DNA of 64,000 nucleotides from Isoetes taiwanensis (taxonomy: Eukaryota; Streptophyta; Lycopodiopsida; Isoetales; Isoetaceae), in the NCBI GenBank assembly GCA_021234155.1, contig JAJEKV010000006.1, positions 26,573,916 through 26,637,915 of the forward strand, given 5' to 3'. Every line of letters begins with the position of its first letter. Position 1 is the stretch's first letter. Shown here piece by piece: positions 22,742 to 34,010 of this stretch. Below the pieces are notes generated by a model. The model made no database searches. It was not told the DNA's origin and saw only the letters and a program-made list of their open reading frames with translations. The position numbers and the translations under genes were made by a program.

Positions 22742-23366
22742 TGATAGAAAATGAGAGTCAACAAGATCTTATTTCTTCAAGCAAATTTAAACACCTTGTT
22801 GAAGTCAATAATGCAAACTTCTCTAGTATTTAAGAAACAATGGAAGCTAAGCAAATTTGAAGATCACAAGTCTAATCAAAGGAGCCAAGTTGTGGTCCCT
22901 TATCCTTTGATTTAGCTTAACTTCCCATAGATATTTTTACCATTGAAACAAATCTTAGTCATTAAACCATTAAAATACTGTAGCTAAGGGATCGGGTCAA
23001 GAACTGTAGCACTTTCGGCTGTTTGCTCTGCTCCACCACTATAATCTCCAAGTGTATCGTTGTAATCATTCTCCTGTGCTTATATTTTGCTCATTCCGAC
23101 GGTTTAGGCAAGATCCTAGCAGCCACAGATGGAAACAACAGTGCTCGAGTTTATCCCACAGGCATTCCGTTTGAAAATGACTTGTTTTTCGATTCGATTT
23201 ATCCCACATGCATACCTTCGAAAAAGAGCTTATTCACAACCATTGGAATTTCCAATTCCAAATAACCTTTCCCCCTTAATCATGTAACCTATTGCTCCAT
23301 TGACAACTTCCAAACCTCAAGCAATCAACCTACCCTTTTTATCATCTGACAACTCAACATTTAACA
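22742..23366 (-). repeat. 5' LTR of the Copia element
   Basis: 625 bp, the partner of 17788-18412. It is followed by the right target duplication aagtg at 23367-23371. Confidence 0.95.
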
Positions 23367-24974
23367 AAGTGCACAGATGCATTTTTTGTATCAATGATAT
23401 TTGGTAGAATGCACTTTTAGTAACAATTAAAAACCAATTTAGATACCATCTAATCTATTGAGACTGTGTTATCATATCATTTCAATACCTATTGACATAT
23501 ATCGACACCGAATTGCATTTGATACAAATTCGCTCATCTCATGAATTTATTACACAATTCATGCTTAAATCTAATCAATGTATTACAAAAACTTAGATGT
23601 TTATATTCAAAAGCTAGAGACTCATATGGATTCATCTAGCTAGATGACATAATAGTTGGGTGATATATACATATAATGAAACATCGGCATGATTCCAAAG
23701 GAATTGGGACTTGTGCCAACAACCATCAAGCAGACAAGTTGTTAAGCCAATTATGGGGCCACATTTATAAACTTAATCACCGGTGATACAATGGCTTGAC
23801 CTCTCTAGTGCTAGAAAAATTACTTGTCAACAAGTTTGTTTGATGCTTTTACTCTGAGTTTCGGCCATGAATTGACTTAGAAGAACTTGAAGAACGGTTA
23901 TTTATTTGGCAAGCAATAGTTTCATTAGAAAAGGTGGATTGATGTTCCAGTAATTCTTTGCCTTGCTTGATTTGATGTTGAATGCTCGAAGACAAACGCG
24001 TATTTATGTTAATAAAACCAAGAAACATTTTGCAAATAGGTTTCTACCCTGATGCACTGCCTTTAGTTGTGGGGATGCAATGCTGACCTTAAAATTGTTA
24101 TATATTTGCTTGGTTTGAAAAGAAAATTTAAGTGCATGAACATGAGTACATCATTTGCAATTGTAGAAACACGACCATGAGTACATCATTTGCAATTGTA
24201 GAAACACGACCACATCATTTGCAATTGTAGGAAGGTAATTTGGGATGCTTCATACCACATCAACTTACTCGTTATAATCCAGATTAAAATCATCTAAGTA
24301 AATATAAGTAAAATTACTATCTAGTCTTCTAAACTTTCAAGGTTATAAAACTGTTTCATGTCTTACAACTGGGGTCAAGGAAATGGACAGTTTATTCCCA
24401 AGAATTACGATTAAGAAAGAAAATACTATGCCTCTGAAGTGTCTTAGTTCACTTCATTTTCCTGTCTGAACACCGTCACCTATAAGATTACTGTGAGGAG
24501 GTTCCAAAATTGCACATCCCTATTAAAGTTCAATCCAGCATATTCTAGCAAGAGTAGTACTATATGTCTATGATGACATGATAGAAAAAGAGCCACACTT
24601 GTGAAGTTCTTGTGATTGTGCCATATAAAGTACTGCATCACTGCAATGAAATGTACAAATGAAATAACGATAGTTGGCAGTGCATATCTCCACTCCTAAA
24701 TATAATTAAATAATAAATAAGCTGAAGAACACGTTCACATAATGAACACATGTTGCTAGCAAATGCATTTAAGATAAGTACAAATTAACCTTCAAATCAA
24801 ATCAGGCACCCAGTTCCTTTCCTCGAGCTTATCAACAATCACACGTCTAGTAGAAGGTATGTCATGATCTGCCTCCCATCACAGAACAACCCTGTTGAAT
24901 AAAATTCTATTCACAAGAAAAAATAAGACACAAACAAAACAAATTCATATTCGTAAGTAAACGAGAGAAAGTTT
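23367..24974. other. AT-rich intergenic, no gene seen
   Basis: No domain-bearing frame on either strand. It contains the short tandem repeat at 24141-24230. Confidence 0.45.
24141..24230. repeat. 35-bp tandem repeat, 2.5 copies
   Basis: catgagtacatcatttgcaa and the next 15 bases occur at 24141-24175 and 24176-24210; a third, shortened copy ends at 24230. Confidence 0.9.
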
Positions 24975-25350
24975 CATCATACCCTGAATCATAGAATTTG
25001 TCCAAGAACTTTGGTTTAATATTGGGATGATTTGGTGAATAAAATAATATAACACCAGCTTCAAGGCCTTTCTTGGACATTTCTGCTAAAAGCCTCTAAG
25101 CTTTCTGCTCTCCGTTTGACTTCAGAATGACATCAATCATTATACAGTATAAATTGACATTTGGAGTCTCAAATTCTTTGAACAGATCTTTTGCCTCAGA
25201 CAAGCACATTGTTCTAGCAAGATTGTTTGAACGAGATTCTGCCTTGAGTCTGGCATTGCTACCAATGTCGCTAAGATCCAATTGCGTCGTGGCTTTAAAT
25301 CCTGATGTAATATGTTGCCTATTTTCCTCCTTTTTAACATCCACCGACAT
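24975..25350 (-). pseudogene. PPR-like protein fragment
   Basis: A minus-strand frame from ATG 25350 contains EAKDLFKEFETPNVNLYCIM and IDVILKSNGEQKA, which resembles a pentatricopeptide repeat (helix pair ending in a conserved Ala). A stop at about 25096 is followed in the same frame by RLLAEMSKKGLEAGVILF and NHPNIKPKFLDKF. PPR proteins bind organellar RNA, but one or two repeats are not enough to function. A 30-bp piece of the same sequence recurs near 25758-25789. Assignment is by pattern only. Confidence 0.4.
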
Positions 25351-26737
25351 ACATGCTGATAATAAAAATTATGTGATCATTATACGATCTAGCCATAACT
25401 CTTGAATGAGTCCAACTTGTAAGTGCATTCTTCAGCAATCCCTTTTACCTTGTCCGAATGGCAACTTGTGAAAAGTTTGTACCATGTGAAAAGCTTGTAC
25501 CTGTAGTTTCAATACTCAAATGCATCTCGACCTATGCTTGCAAAACCCCTTTTCGCAATGAAGAACTTCCCAAGAAACATTCTTGGTAAGTTACAAAGTT
25601 TAAAATACTAGGCAAGCTGCGCCAACAGAAGATAGTACCTCACTTCAACTTCATGTTGATAAATATTGATGGAAAGGTGAGTAAATTAAATACAGAAATA
25701 ACTTTCTTTCTCTGCCTAGTGCATTCTCCCAGCCCAGCATAGATTGTCTGAGATTGTTCTGGCACATGGTTCTGGCAAGATCGTTTGAACCCTACACAGA
25801 TCAAGAAACGGCCATAGATATCAAAAATAAGACTCTGCAACAAGAAGAAAGATGATGGAATAACAACGACCACAGAGCATCGGGAGCAGAGCTTTTACTC
25901 TGGATCGTTCCGCCCATCGCATTCTGGAATTTTTCCAAGTTTAGTAATGTAAACTAACAGACCTCATCTAGGAAAACCCAAAATGCCTGCCAGAACTGGC
26001 CGCAAAGGTGAATTAATTAACAGAAGGAAGAAGGGCTCTTCTCAGAACTCGCTAAAGCCGTGAAATAGAAACAAGCCCCAGGCTATATTTAGGCTTCTTG
26101 AGATTGTGGTATTAATAAAGAGCGATAAAAGAAAGAGCAAATAACACCTTGAAGAGATCAGTTCTACAGTAGGATTCAAACCTCTCAGATAAGATTTTGT
26201 CATTTTGTTTAGATTCACATATCAGTGGATTTTGTAACAGCGATGGCTGCTCTTGCCCTAAATCATTCCTTCTCCAATTCATTTCAACAACACTTCTAAG
26301 GGATGCATTCGGCTAAACAGTTCTAGCACAGGTTTCTTGAGCTTGAATAGGGAGAGATGAATTTGGCCACATTCAGAAACACTGTAACAAAGGGCAGAAC
26401 AGTATTTTATGCATTTTGAGACTTTGCTGTTGAATATATGTTTGCATGCCAATGTTATAAATTGTCAGCCAGCGTACCTGTTTCTTAAGGCTTGCTGTTC
26501 CGTAAAATGTTCCATTCTATGCCAACTATCTAGCTTAATCTCAACTGGGCTTAAAAATTGTGTTTCCTTTTCTTCTTCTCCTCCTCATAAACTATTTATA
26601 TCTCTAGCAATTTCAAATGATTTTAAGTTATTACTGGATTAACACTTCTAACATATCATAGGAAAAGCACAATGGAACAGACCAGCGTAGCTGGTAGAAT
26701 AGCTTCGTTGTAACTGCGTCTACCAGATGCACCATAT
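25351..26737. other. Intergenic and 3' flank of the LRR gene
   Basis: No gene recognised. The part next to 26738 should include the 3' UTR of the minus-strand LRR gene. Short frames (25640-25873 minus, 26409-26642 plus) have no domain. Confidence 0.4.
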
Positions 26738-28135
26738 CTAGAACAACAAAACTGCATATAGAGCTAGCGATAAGCCAATCAAGCTTCCCAGTACAAATGC
26801 AATAACAGACATCTTTTGTTTCAGTGTCTCCCACCACATCTGTTTGTGTGGTTCTTGTGATCCAACCAGTTTAGTAGATCCATTGCAGCTGGGCAAAGGA
26901 AAACCACACAAGCCCACGTTAGCTATGTAACTAAAATTTGTAAATGTGTTGAACTGACCACCTGTTGGAATAAGCCCCTCCAAGTGGTTGAATGATACAT
27001 TAAAGCTTGATAAGCTTCGCAAGTTGACAAGCTGGTTAGGAATTCTGCCAGTCAACTTATTGTTGTGTAGATCCATCTGCTCCAATATGGCCAAATTTTC
27101 CAGACTTGTGGGAATAGAGCCAGAGATATTGTTATTAGACAGATTGAGATAACGCAAACCTCTCAGGTCCCCAATATCTTGAGGAATGTTTCCCACCAAT
27201 CTGTTGCTTGATAAATCAATGAGCGTAGTACTCCTCAGCACATATTTGAATGGCTCATTTGATTTACCTTTGATAGGTAGAAAAATATCTTGATATAACG
27301 TGTCTTTGCCATTAAAAACCTCTGAGCTGTTTTGGTCTTCACTAAAGAGTAAACTCTTCATGTTGTGCATTTGTGGAGGAATTTCACCTTCCAGCTTGTT
27401 GTTTGATAACTCTAGCACTTGAAGACTTGGCATATTTGCTATCCAAGCAGGGAGAGGTCCTTCAAGTGAGTTATAACCCAAGGTCAAGACTTTAAGATCT
27501 TTCATCTGTTGAAGAAATGCAGGTATAGTTCCAATAAGGTTATTCCTTCTCAAGTCTAGAAGCTGCAAACTTGAGCATTTCTTCAGAGATGGGGGCACCT
27601 TGCCAACTAGGTTGCTTTGCGGAATTGACAGAACTAGCAAAGACTCCAACTTAGTGAAATTTATTTCAAGCTTCCCACTGAGCAGATTGTTACCTAGATC
27701 AAGCCGTTGTAGATATGCACAATTTTCTAAACCTATGGGCACAGATCCTTGCAAGAAATTACTAGACAAGCTAAGCTCCTGTAGATTTGAGCAATTGCTG
27801 AGATTTTCAGGTATGCTCCCCGTCAAGTTATTGGAAGATAAAGCAAGTTGTTGTAGAGAGCTACATTTGCCAAGGCTATCAGGGATTTGACCAGAGAGTT
27901 TGTTGTTGTGAAGATCTAACTGGACCAGCTTCTGAAAGGCTCCAAAACTAGAAGGCACTGGACCAGTAAGAGAGTTGTTGAATAGATAGAGGTATTGAAG
28001 TTTGGAAAAATTCCCAAATGAAGAGGGTATGCTTCCTGAGAGCTGATTATTCATTAAACGTACTTCTTCCAAATTTGTACAATTCCCTAATGACTCTGGG
28101 ATGCTCCCATTAAGCATATTATTTGCTGCGACAAG

Positions 28136-28368
28136 TGTTAAACATTAGACATATACGTATTAGGATGACTAGATACGTAACAGTATACGTATTTCATATG
28201 TACTGTAGACATAGGCGTATATAAGCCTTGATCTCAGGTATTATCGGACATCGAGTGTGTGAGCTGGAGGGAGAGTTTGGCCGGAAGGCACTCTGTCTTG
28301 TCTTTCTTAGTTTTACCTTGTATCTTCTTCATATACTGGAATATATTCATCGATCCAGACGGTTTTCA
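28136..28368 (+). mobile_element. Solo LTR inside the LRR gene, 233 bp
   Basis: The segment begins TGTTAAACATTAG and ends GGTTTTCA, and is flanked by a perfect 5-bp duplication ACAAG (28131-28135 and 28369-28373). It contains a TATA-like gtatataagcc near 28214, as an LTR promoter would. No internal retroelement sequence is present, so it is a solo LTR or a very small element. It is not related to the Copia LTRs at 18 and 23 kb. Confidence 0.85.
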
Positions 28369-29443
28369 ACAAGAAATCTTAATTGCGAAAGCTTTCCTAG
28401 AGAAGAAGGAAGCGTACCTTCCAAGTCACAGTTACTCATTCTCAAGCTCTCAAGACTGGTACAGTTGCCCAATTCTTCTGGTATGGTTGTACCTTGGAAT
28501 GAATTAAATTCCAACTCTAGTTTCCAAAGGGATGTCAATTTCCCAATTTTCCTTGGCATCTTGCCACCGATTAGGCCATTTTGATATATGTTAAAAATTT
28601 GGAGGTTGGTATTATTCCAAATTTCTTGAGGGAACCATTGCCCTGTAGCATTATATTGATTCAATGCAATTGTTGTGATATGGGCCAGCTGGATAAGAAA
28701 GTAAGGAAATGGTCCATGTAGTTCAAAACTTCCATTAGTGTCGACCCATTCAAGCTCAGTGCAGTTTGCAAGGTCCTCTGGTAGAGCTCCTGTTAATGAA
28801 GTAGTTCCATATAAAGAAAGACGCTGAAGATGTTTGAGTCTGCCCAACTCCTTTGGAATTTGGCCACCAAGTAAAGGGTTGCTGCCCAACCATAGGTCTG
28901 TAAGGGATGACAAATTACTAAGAGCATTGGGAATGCTTTCGTTGAAATTGTTGTTGGACATATCTAGAAGAGTCAAGTTCATCAGTCTTCCCAACTCTTG
29001 GGGTATCATACCTGTCAAGCTATTTCCGTTCAGCCGCAATCTTTTAAGAGAGGAACAATTTCCAAGAGAGACTGGAACAGTTCCATACAGGTTGTTGCTA
29101 GCCATACTTAACCTCTTTAATTCTTGAAGATTTCCAAACTCCCAAGGGATTTTACCAGTAAGATGGTTACTGTCTAAGGATAGCCACTCCAATTTTTGAA
29201 GATCTCCGAACTCAGAAGGTATTATACCGGTGACATAGTTAAATGACATATTCATAAACAACAGACTTTGAAGGCTGCCAATAGAGGTAGGAATAGTGCC
29301 ATTCAATTTGTTGTCTCCTAGGTGCAGATATTGAAGAGAGACACAATTGCCAAGGGAAAATGGAATAGTTCCATACAGCTTGTTGCTAGCCATGCTTAAC
29401 TCCTTCAAGTTTTGAAGATTTCCAAGCTCTTGAGGGATTTCAC

Positions 29444-29516
29444 CTGTCAATTTATTTTGGTTAAGCTGCAGATGCAGATAAGAAGCGAGCGAGAAACAAT
29501 TGCCAAGGGATCTTAC
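29444..29516 (-). other. Intron 2 of the LRR gene, 73 bp
   Basis: GTAAGATCCC at the 5' side and TTGACAG at the 3' side. Splicing joins ..LTG to EIPQELG and keeps the LRR consensus. Its sequence is nearly the same as that of intron 1. Confidence 0.8.
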
Positions 29517-29732
29517 CAGTGAGATTGTTAGTGTCTAATAGCAAATACTGCAAATTCTGGAGACTCCCCAACTGAGCTGGTATTTCACCAGTTAGTACAT
29601 TGTCTTGGAGATCCAGAAGCTGGAGAGAAACGCAATTGCCAAGGGAAAATGGAATAGTTCCATAGAGCTTGTTGCTAGCCATGCTTAACTCCGTCAAGTT
29701 TTGAAGACTTCCAAGCTCTTGAGGGATTTCAC
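29444..29732 (-). repeat. Duplicated exon-intron unit in the LRR gene
   Basis: Exon 2 is exactly 216 bases (72 codons, three LRRs). Exon 2 plus intron 2 (289 bases) resembles the end of exon 1 plus intron 1, and the start of exon 2 resembles the start of exon 3 with few differences. Because both introns are phase 1, copying the unit adds three repeats without a frame change. Confidence 0.8.
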
Positions 29733-29811
29733 CTGTCATTTTTTTTTGGTTTTGGTTCAGCTGCAGATGCAGATAAGAAGCGAACTACAAACAATTGCCA
29801 AGGGATCTTAC
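29733..29811 (-). other. Intron 1 of the LRR gene, 79 bp
   Basis: Begins GTAAGATCCC and ends AATGACAG on the minus strand. Without splicing the frame runs into a stop after about 30 codons; with splicing the LRR register is perfect. Confidence 0.8.
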
Positions 29812-30528
29812 CAGTGAGATTGTTAGTGTCTAATATCAAATACTGCAAATTCTGGATACTCCCCAACTGAGCTGGTACTTCACCAGTTAGCATATTCTCA
29901 TCTAGAAACAGAGCGGAGAGAGATGCGCAATTCTGAAGAGAAGTAGGAATGCTTCCCGAGAGATTATTGGAATACAAGCTTATAACCTGGAGGCTTTGAA
30001 GATCTCCCAGTTCAGAAGGAATTGCACCACTTAACATATTTGTATGCAGCCTCAAATATGAAAGAGACGAGCAATTTCCAAGAGAAGCAGGTATATTACC
30101 GGTGAGATAGTTGTCTGACATATTTATAAACTGTAAACTCTGAAGGCCACCGATGGAGGAAGGGATTGTGCCGCTAAAATTGTTGCTACCCAGATGCAGA
30201 TATTGGAGGGAGGAAAGCTGCCCAATTGCTTGAGTAATAGTACCGGCAAGACCCATACCTGGGAGCGTCAAATTCACCACTCTACCAGACGTGCATGCAA
30301 CTCCTGTCCAATTGCATGCATTGGCAGTGTTATTTGAGCTCCAATCTGTTAAGGCACCCAAATTGTCGTCAACTATGCCGGCCTTGAAAGACAGCAGAAT
30401 CTCTGCATCCAGATGCGTTTGTTGATGAAGGGCCTTTGCAGAGAAATCAGTTGTGCGCCAAAGCACGAGCACAAGGAGGAAAAATGATATCATGCTGGAA
30501 ATCTAAAGTGTAGCTGTTCCAACTCTGT

Positions 30529-30540
30529 AATTTATAGAGA
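30529..30540 (-). promoter_or_regulatory. TATA box candidate for the LRR gene
   Basis: tctctataaatt on the minus strand lies 36 bases upstream of the ATG. If used, it leaves a very short 5' UTR. Confidence 0.4.
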
Positions 30541-31195
30541 CCTCGATCTAGCCTAGCTGCTTCGGCATTTTCACACGACACGGCAGTCTTCTATGAGTCA
30601 AGTCAAGACCGACTGATAAAGACAAGACGGTTTACGTCAACGTCAGTGTGGTCGCCAGGTCTTCCAATAGTCTACAGGTAGAAACAACATAGGAAATATC
30701 TTAGTCTTCTAGTCTTAATCAAGCCTTAAATTTGAAGTGTTAGGATACCATTCCTAGGGTCCCAGCCCGAGCGCCTATATATCGGATGCCGTCATGTTAT
30801 AGCCACGGGTATATTCGTGGTATATCCATGTCTTTGACATATTATAGCCACACCCAAAAAATTACACCGCATTTTTTTGGACTTAGTGGATTTTTTGCCA
30901 TTTAAGGATGGCTATAACATGCCAACGTCCGACATTTACCGCGATCGGTCCTAGCCATGCAGAGAATGGCCGAATGATTTTTGGCATTCTTAAGAATGGC
31001 AAGGGAAAATTTTTACCATTCCATAGGAAAGCTTAGGGAAAATTTGCCCTTCAAAAGAATGACCATGATTAAAAAAAAAAAATCACATATAATATATATA
31101 CTTTTACACGATTTTTTACGTTCTGTAACAAAAGTTTACAATGGCCAAAACATGTTATATTGAAAGTTATATCATGTTTGAAGACAAGGTTTAAT
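30541..31195. other. Upstream region of the LRR gene, no gene seen
   Basis: Contains the inverted-repeat element at 30782-30932 and an AT-rich stretch with an A-run at about 31070. Nothing else was recognised. Confidence 0.4.
30782..30932. repeat. Foldback or MITE-like element, about 150 bp
   Basis: tcggatgccgtcatgttata followed by gcca at the left is matched by the reverse complement of tggctataacatgccaacgt followed by ccga at the right. The outer TCGGA and inner CATGTTATAGCCA are identical; six bases between differ. No clear target duplication is seen. Confidence 0.6.
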
Positions 31196-31708
31196 ATGGA
31201 AGACACATGTAATGTTTTAGTAAGCACAAAGCCATTTTGCACAAATGATTATATAAGAAATAAGAAGGAAATGGAAGGTGAAACTAAAAGGTGGACAAGA
31301 ACTTTATGCAACAACTTTAGTGAAGGTAAGTATGCATTTGTTGATGTTGAGAAATGCATTGGACAATCTTATGCCTTTGTAGTGAGATTAATGGTTCAGC
31401 ATTGCCGTAAAAATATGAGGGCATTGTTGGATGCTTATAGACAGAATGATTTTAACTTTGATGTTTACGACAAGGTGATGAAACTATGGCAAGCACTTCT
31501 TGTTCTTCCAGCAAGTACTATGGAATGTGAGTGTGGCTTTCGACGACAAAATGTGATAAAAGACGATTTGCAGGAAAGTTTGAAGCTGGCCACTCTTGAG
31601 AGCTTAATGTTTTTATCATTGTCTGCGCCTAATGTGGGAGATGCAAATTATGATCTGATTTTTGGCACACAGATGCAAGACAAGCAACAACGCTTAGCGT
31701 CGTTGTGA
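31196..31708 (+). pseudogene. hAT-transposase-like C-terminal fragment
   Basis: The frame ends with WQALLVLPASTMECECGFRR, then QNVIKDDLQESLKLATLESL and MFLSLSAP. This pattern (an aromatic, then LVLPAS...ECE.GF, then a short helix) is typical of the hAT C-terminal dimerisation region as found in transposase-derived zinc-finger-862-like proteins. The BED finger and the catalytic core are absent. ATG at 31196 is only a convenience; the fragment probably lost its 5' part. No terminal inverted repeats were identified around it. Confidence 0.6.
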
Positions 31709-32749
31709 AACATATCAATATGAGTTATTTTGGATCTTTTTTGTAGTTATCAAGACTTGCTGTCGTTGTGTTGTGAAATATAATATTACTACTACTATGA
31801 GTTATTTTGTATCTTATATTATAAGGTTTTGGTGTAAGCATGTAATGCATCGTGCCCTAATTTGGACGGTTGAGATTTATTCATGCCACATGGCAACATC
31901 TTGCTCCTTATCGATTAGGGGTTAGGTTCGACGCATCAGGTCCGAGTTCTTTACAGTAAGGCAGTAGGCTAATTGACCTCTTTGATGTTAGATGTAGGAG
32001 CAGTAGGAGCGGGTTCGGGTCTGGAATCGCGGGTCTGGAGCGGGTCGATCGGCTCACCATGCTGTGGAGCAACTAGGAAGCATTGAAGGAGATAGGATCT
32101 TTCCAGGATTTCTTTTCAGTTGGCATCACGGCAGATTTCATGTTGCTTTTGTATAAGGTTGAGGCAACATCCAACAATCGGGGGCAACAGAACTGGTGCA
32201 GTTGAAAATTCTGCTGGGTTCAACTAAAATATAAGGCAGTGGAAAATCGGGGGGCAGCATAACATCCATACCAAGCTTTGAAACCAAGCAGTGGTTAGCA
32301 TTGCAGCAATTACCATGAGCGGCTAAGGTCTTTTTGATAGCGGAGTTCAAGGATATAAGATTCATTCTCCGAAGTTCGTCAAGCTCATAGTTATCTTTGT
32401 TAGCTTCCAAGGCTTTTGCAATGCCCACAGGTTATTACCACAAAGTCACATCATCAACAAAACATCAAAAGCACTAATGCATGTAAGATATTTCTAATTA
32501 TGTAAAGCATCATAGTTGTTGGCTAACAATGTTTAGCACATGATGAAGGGGCAAATATTACCACGATACATTGCAAAGATCGTGGAAGGAAAGAAGAATT
32601 GATGGAGCTGGAGGCCATTGGTAAAGTAAACCCTTTTCTTTTCTGTTTTTCATTTTTTAACTATAGTGCTTCAAGGAAAAAATGCATTTCGATCTGTTGA
32701 TCATAAATGGCATTCTAGCATTTTTGTTACCTCATGGGCACATCTCCGG
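31709..32749. other. Intergenic, no assigned gene
   Basis: A minus-strand frame of 96 codons (32138-32428) contains LDELRRMNLISLNSAIKKTL and a Pro-rich tail; I do not recognise it. 31856-31902 resembles 7365-7410. Nothing else was found. Confidence 0.35.
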
Positions 32750-33989
32750 AAACTCACGAAGAATCCAATTGGCATCTTCCTCAGGACAACCCGCCCATTG
32801 AACAAAAAATCTCCGTATTGTTCGCCTCCTTAGGCGATGGGTCCCTCTCGCAAAATACGCTCTGGTCGGGGGTACAAAAAGTTCTCCTTGCTTACTAAAT
32901 CATCACCCCCCAATTGAAGGATCAAAAACATACTTCCTCAAGTTACTCACGTGAAAGATGTTATGTACTTTCAAGTGTGAAGGTAATTCCAACCTGTAAG
33001 CCACCTTTCCAATGCATTCCAAAATCTCATACGGACCCGCATGCCTAGGGGCCCATTTACCTGCACTTTTAAATGCCAGTGAGCTCTGCTTGGAATTAAT
33101 TCTCAAGAACACATAATTCCCCTTTTTGAATTCAAGTGGCCTACGCCTCTTGTCTGCATACTGTTTCTGTCTATTTTGTGCCACAGGGAAATCTCCTTAG
33201 TTGAGTATCCATGTCCTCCGCTACTTCATTAGCTGTTTCAACATTGCATTGAGGATCCCTCCAATTAAGAGGACAACGACACTCCTTACCATACATTGCC
33301 TCAAAAGGACTCATTTTGATGGAATCTTGATAAGTATTGTTGTACGCAAACTCAGCCAAGTACAAATAAGAATCCCATACCTTCGTTGACTGGGTACGTA
33401 CATCCTAAGCATATATTCCAAGACTTGATTAACTCGCTCGACTTGGCCATCTGCCTGAGGATGATAGGATGTACTAGCATATAACTTAGTCCCAATATTT
33501 TGAAACAACCCTTGCCAAAATTGGCTCATAAACTTTGTATCCGATCTGATGTAATAGTGGCCGGCATCCCATGCAACCTAAAAATCTTCTTAACAAATAA
33601 CTTAGAAATATCCATTGTTGTAGCAGTAGTCTTTGTAGGCATAAAATGAGCCTGCTTAGTTAGTCGATCAACCACAACATAGATTGCATCATAACCTGAA
33701 CGTGTCCGGGGAAGTTCAGCAATGAAGTCCATGGAAATACTCTCCCACTTAGAAGATGGAATTACTATAGGTTGTAATTCTCCAGGCTCCCTAAATCTTG
33801 ATGCTTTTACCTTCTGACAAGATAAACACCTAGCCACGTACTCCTTAACCATCCTTTTCTGTCCGAGCCAAAAAAATTCTGGCGCATTTTCCTCAAAGTT
33901 TTGTGTATCCCTGGGTGGCCAGCTAAAGGACTATCATGTGCTTCATATAGCAATATCAATCTCAACTCCTGATCATTAGGAATATACAT
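32750..33989 (-). pseudogene. Chromovirus integrase and chromodomain-like end
   Basis: The zinc-finger region (LLYEAHDSPLAGHPGIHKTL ... CLSCQKVK) is followed by the core with AELPRTRSGYDAIYVVVDRL (Asp), ATITSDR (Asp) and YHPQADGQVERVNQ (Glu). The GPY-like C-terminus reads WAPRHAGPYEILECIGKVAY, then HNIFHVSNLRKY. At about 32830-32750, after a frame change, RRFFVQWAGCPEEDANWILR looks like the C-terminal half of a chromodomain, which in this lineage targets heterochromatin. Stops and shifts break it at least four times. Confidence 0.9.
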
Positions 33990-34010
33990 ACGGCCGTTAT
34001 AATATAAAAC

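Larger units (their letters stand above)
17788..23366 (-). mobile_element. Complete Ty1/copia retrotransposon, 5.58 kb
   Basis: Two 625-bp LTRs (TG...CA on the plus strand) enclose gag-protease-integrase-RT-RNase H on the minus strand. A perfect 5-bp target duplication AAGTG flanks it (17783-17787 and 23367-23371). The primer-binding site is complementary to initiator tRNA-Met, and a polypurine tract precedes the 3' LTR. By eye the LTRs differ at six positions, about 1%, so the insertion is recent. The coding region nevertheless has several frameshifts and stops and a changed protease motif, so this copy probably moved with enzymes supplied by a relative. The Pseudoviridae-type order (integrase before RT) defines the superfamily. 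Confidence 0.95.
26738..30493 (-). pseudogene. LRR receptor-like protein (no kinase), disrupted by a solo LTR
   Basis: From ATG 30493 the minus strand encodes a signal peptide (MISFFLLVLVLW), an LRRNT_2 cap (EILLSFKAGIVDDNLGALTD, CNWTGVACTS) and a long array of 24-residue plant LRRs (LxxLxLxxNxLxGxIPxxLG). It ends with a juxtamembrane region, a membrane helix (VIAFVLGSLIGLSLALYAVLLF) and a stop at 26738. There is no cytoplasmic kinase, so it is a receptor-like protein, a class acting at the plasma membrane with partner kinases in defence or development. Two phase-1 introns (29733-29811 and 29444-29516) split LRR codons at the same place. Exon 3 is interrupted at 28136-28368 by a solo LTR; removing it and one target copy restores the frame exactly. 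I saw no other lesion. Confidence 0.88.

Noticed and set aside
28136-28368. An intron in the LRR gene
   Set aside because: There are no usable GT-AG borders in register, while TG...CA ends and an exact 5-bp duplication fit a solo LTR and restore the frame.
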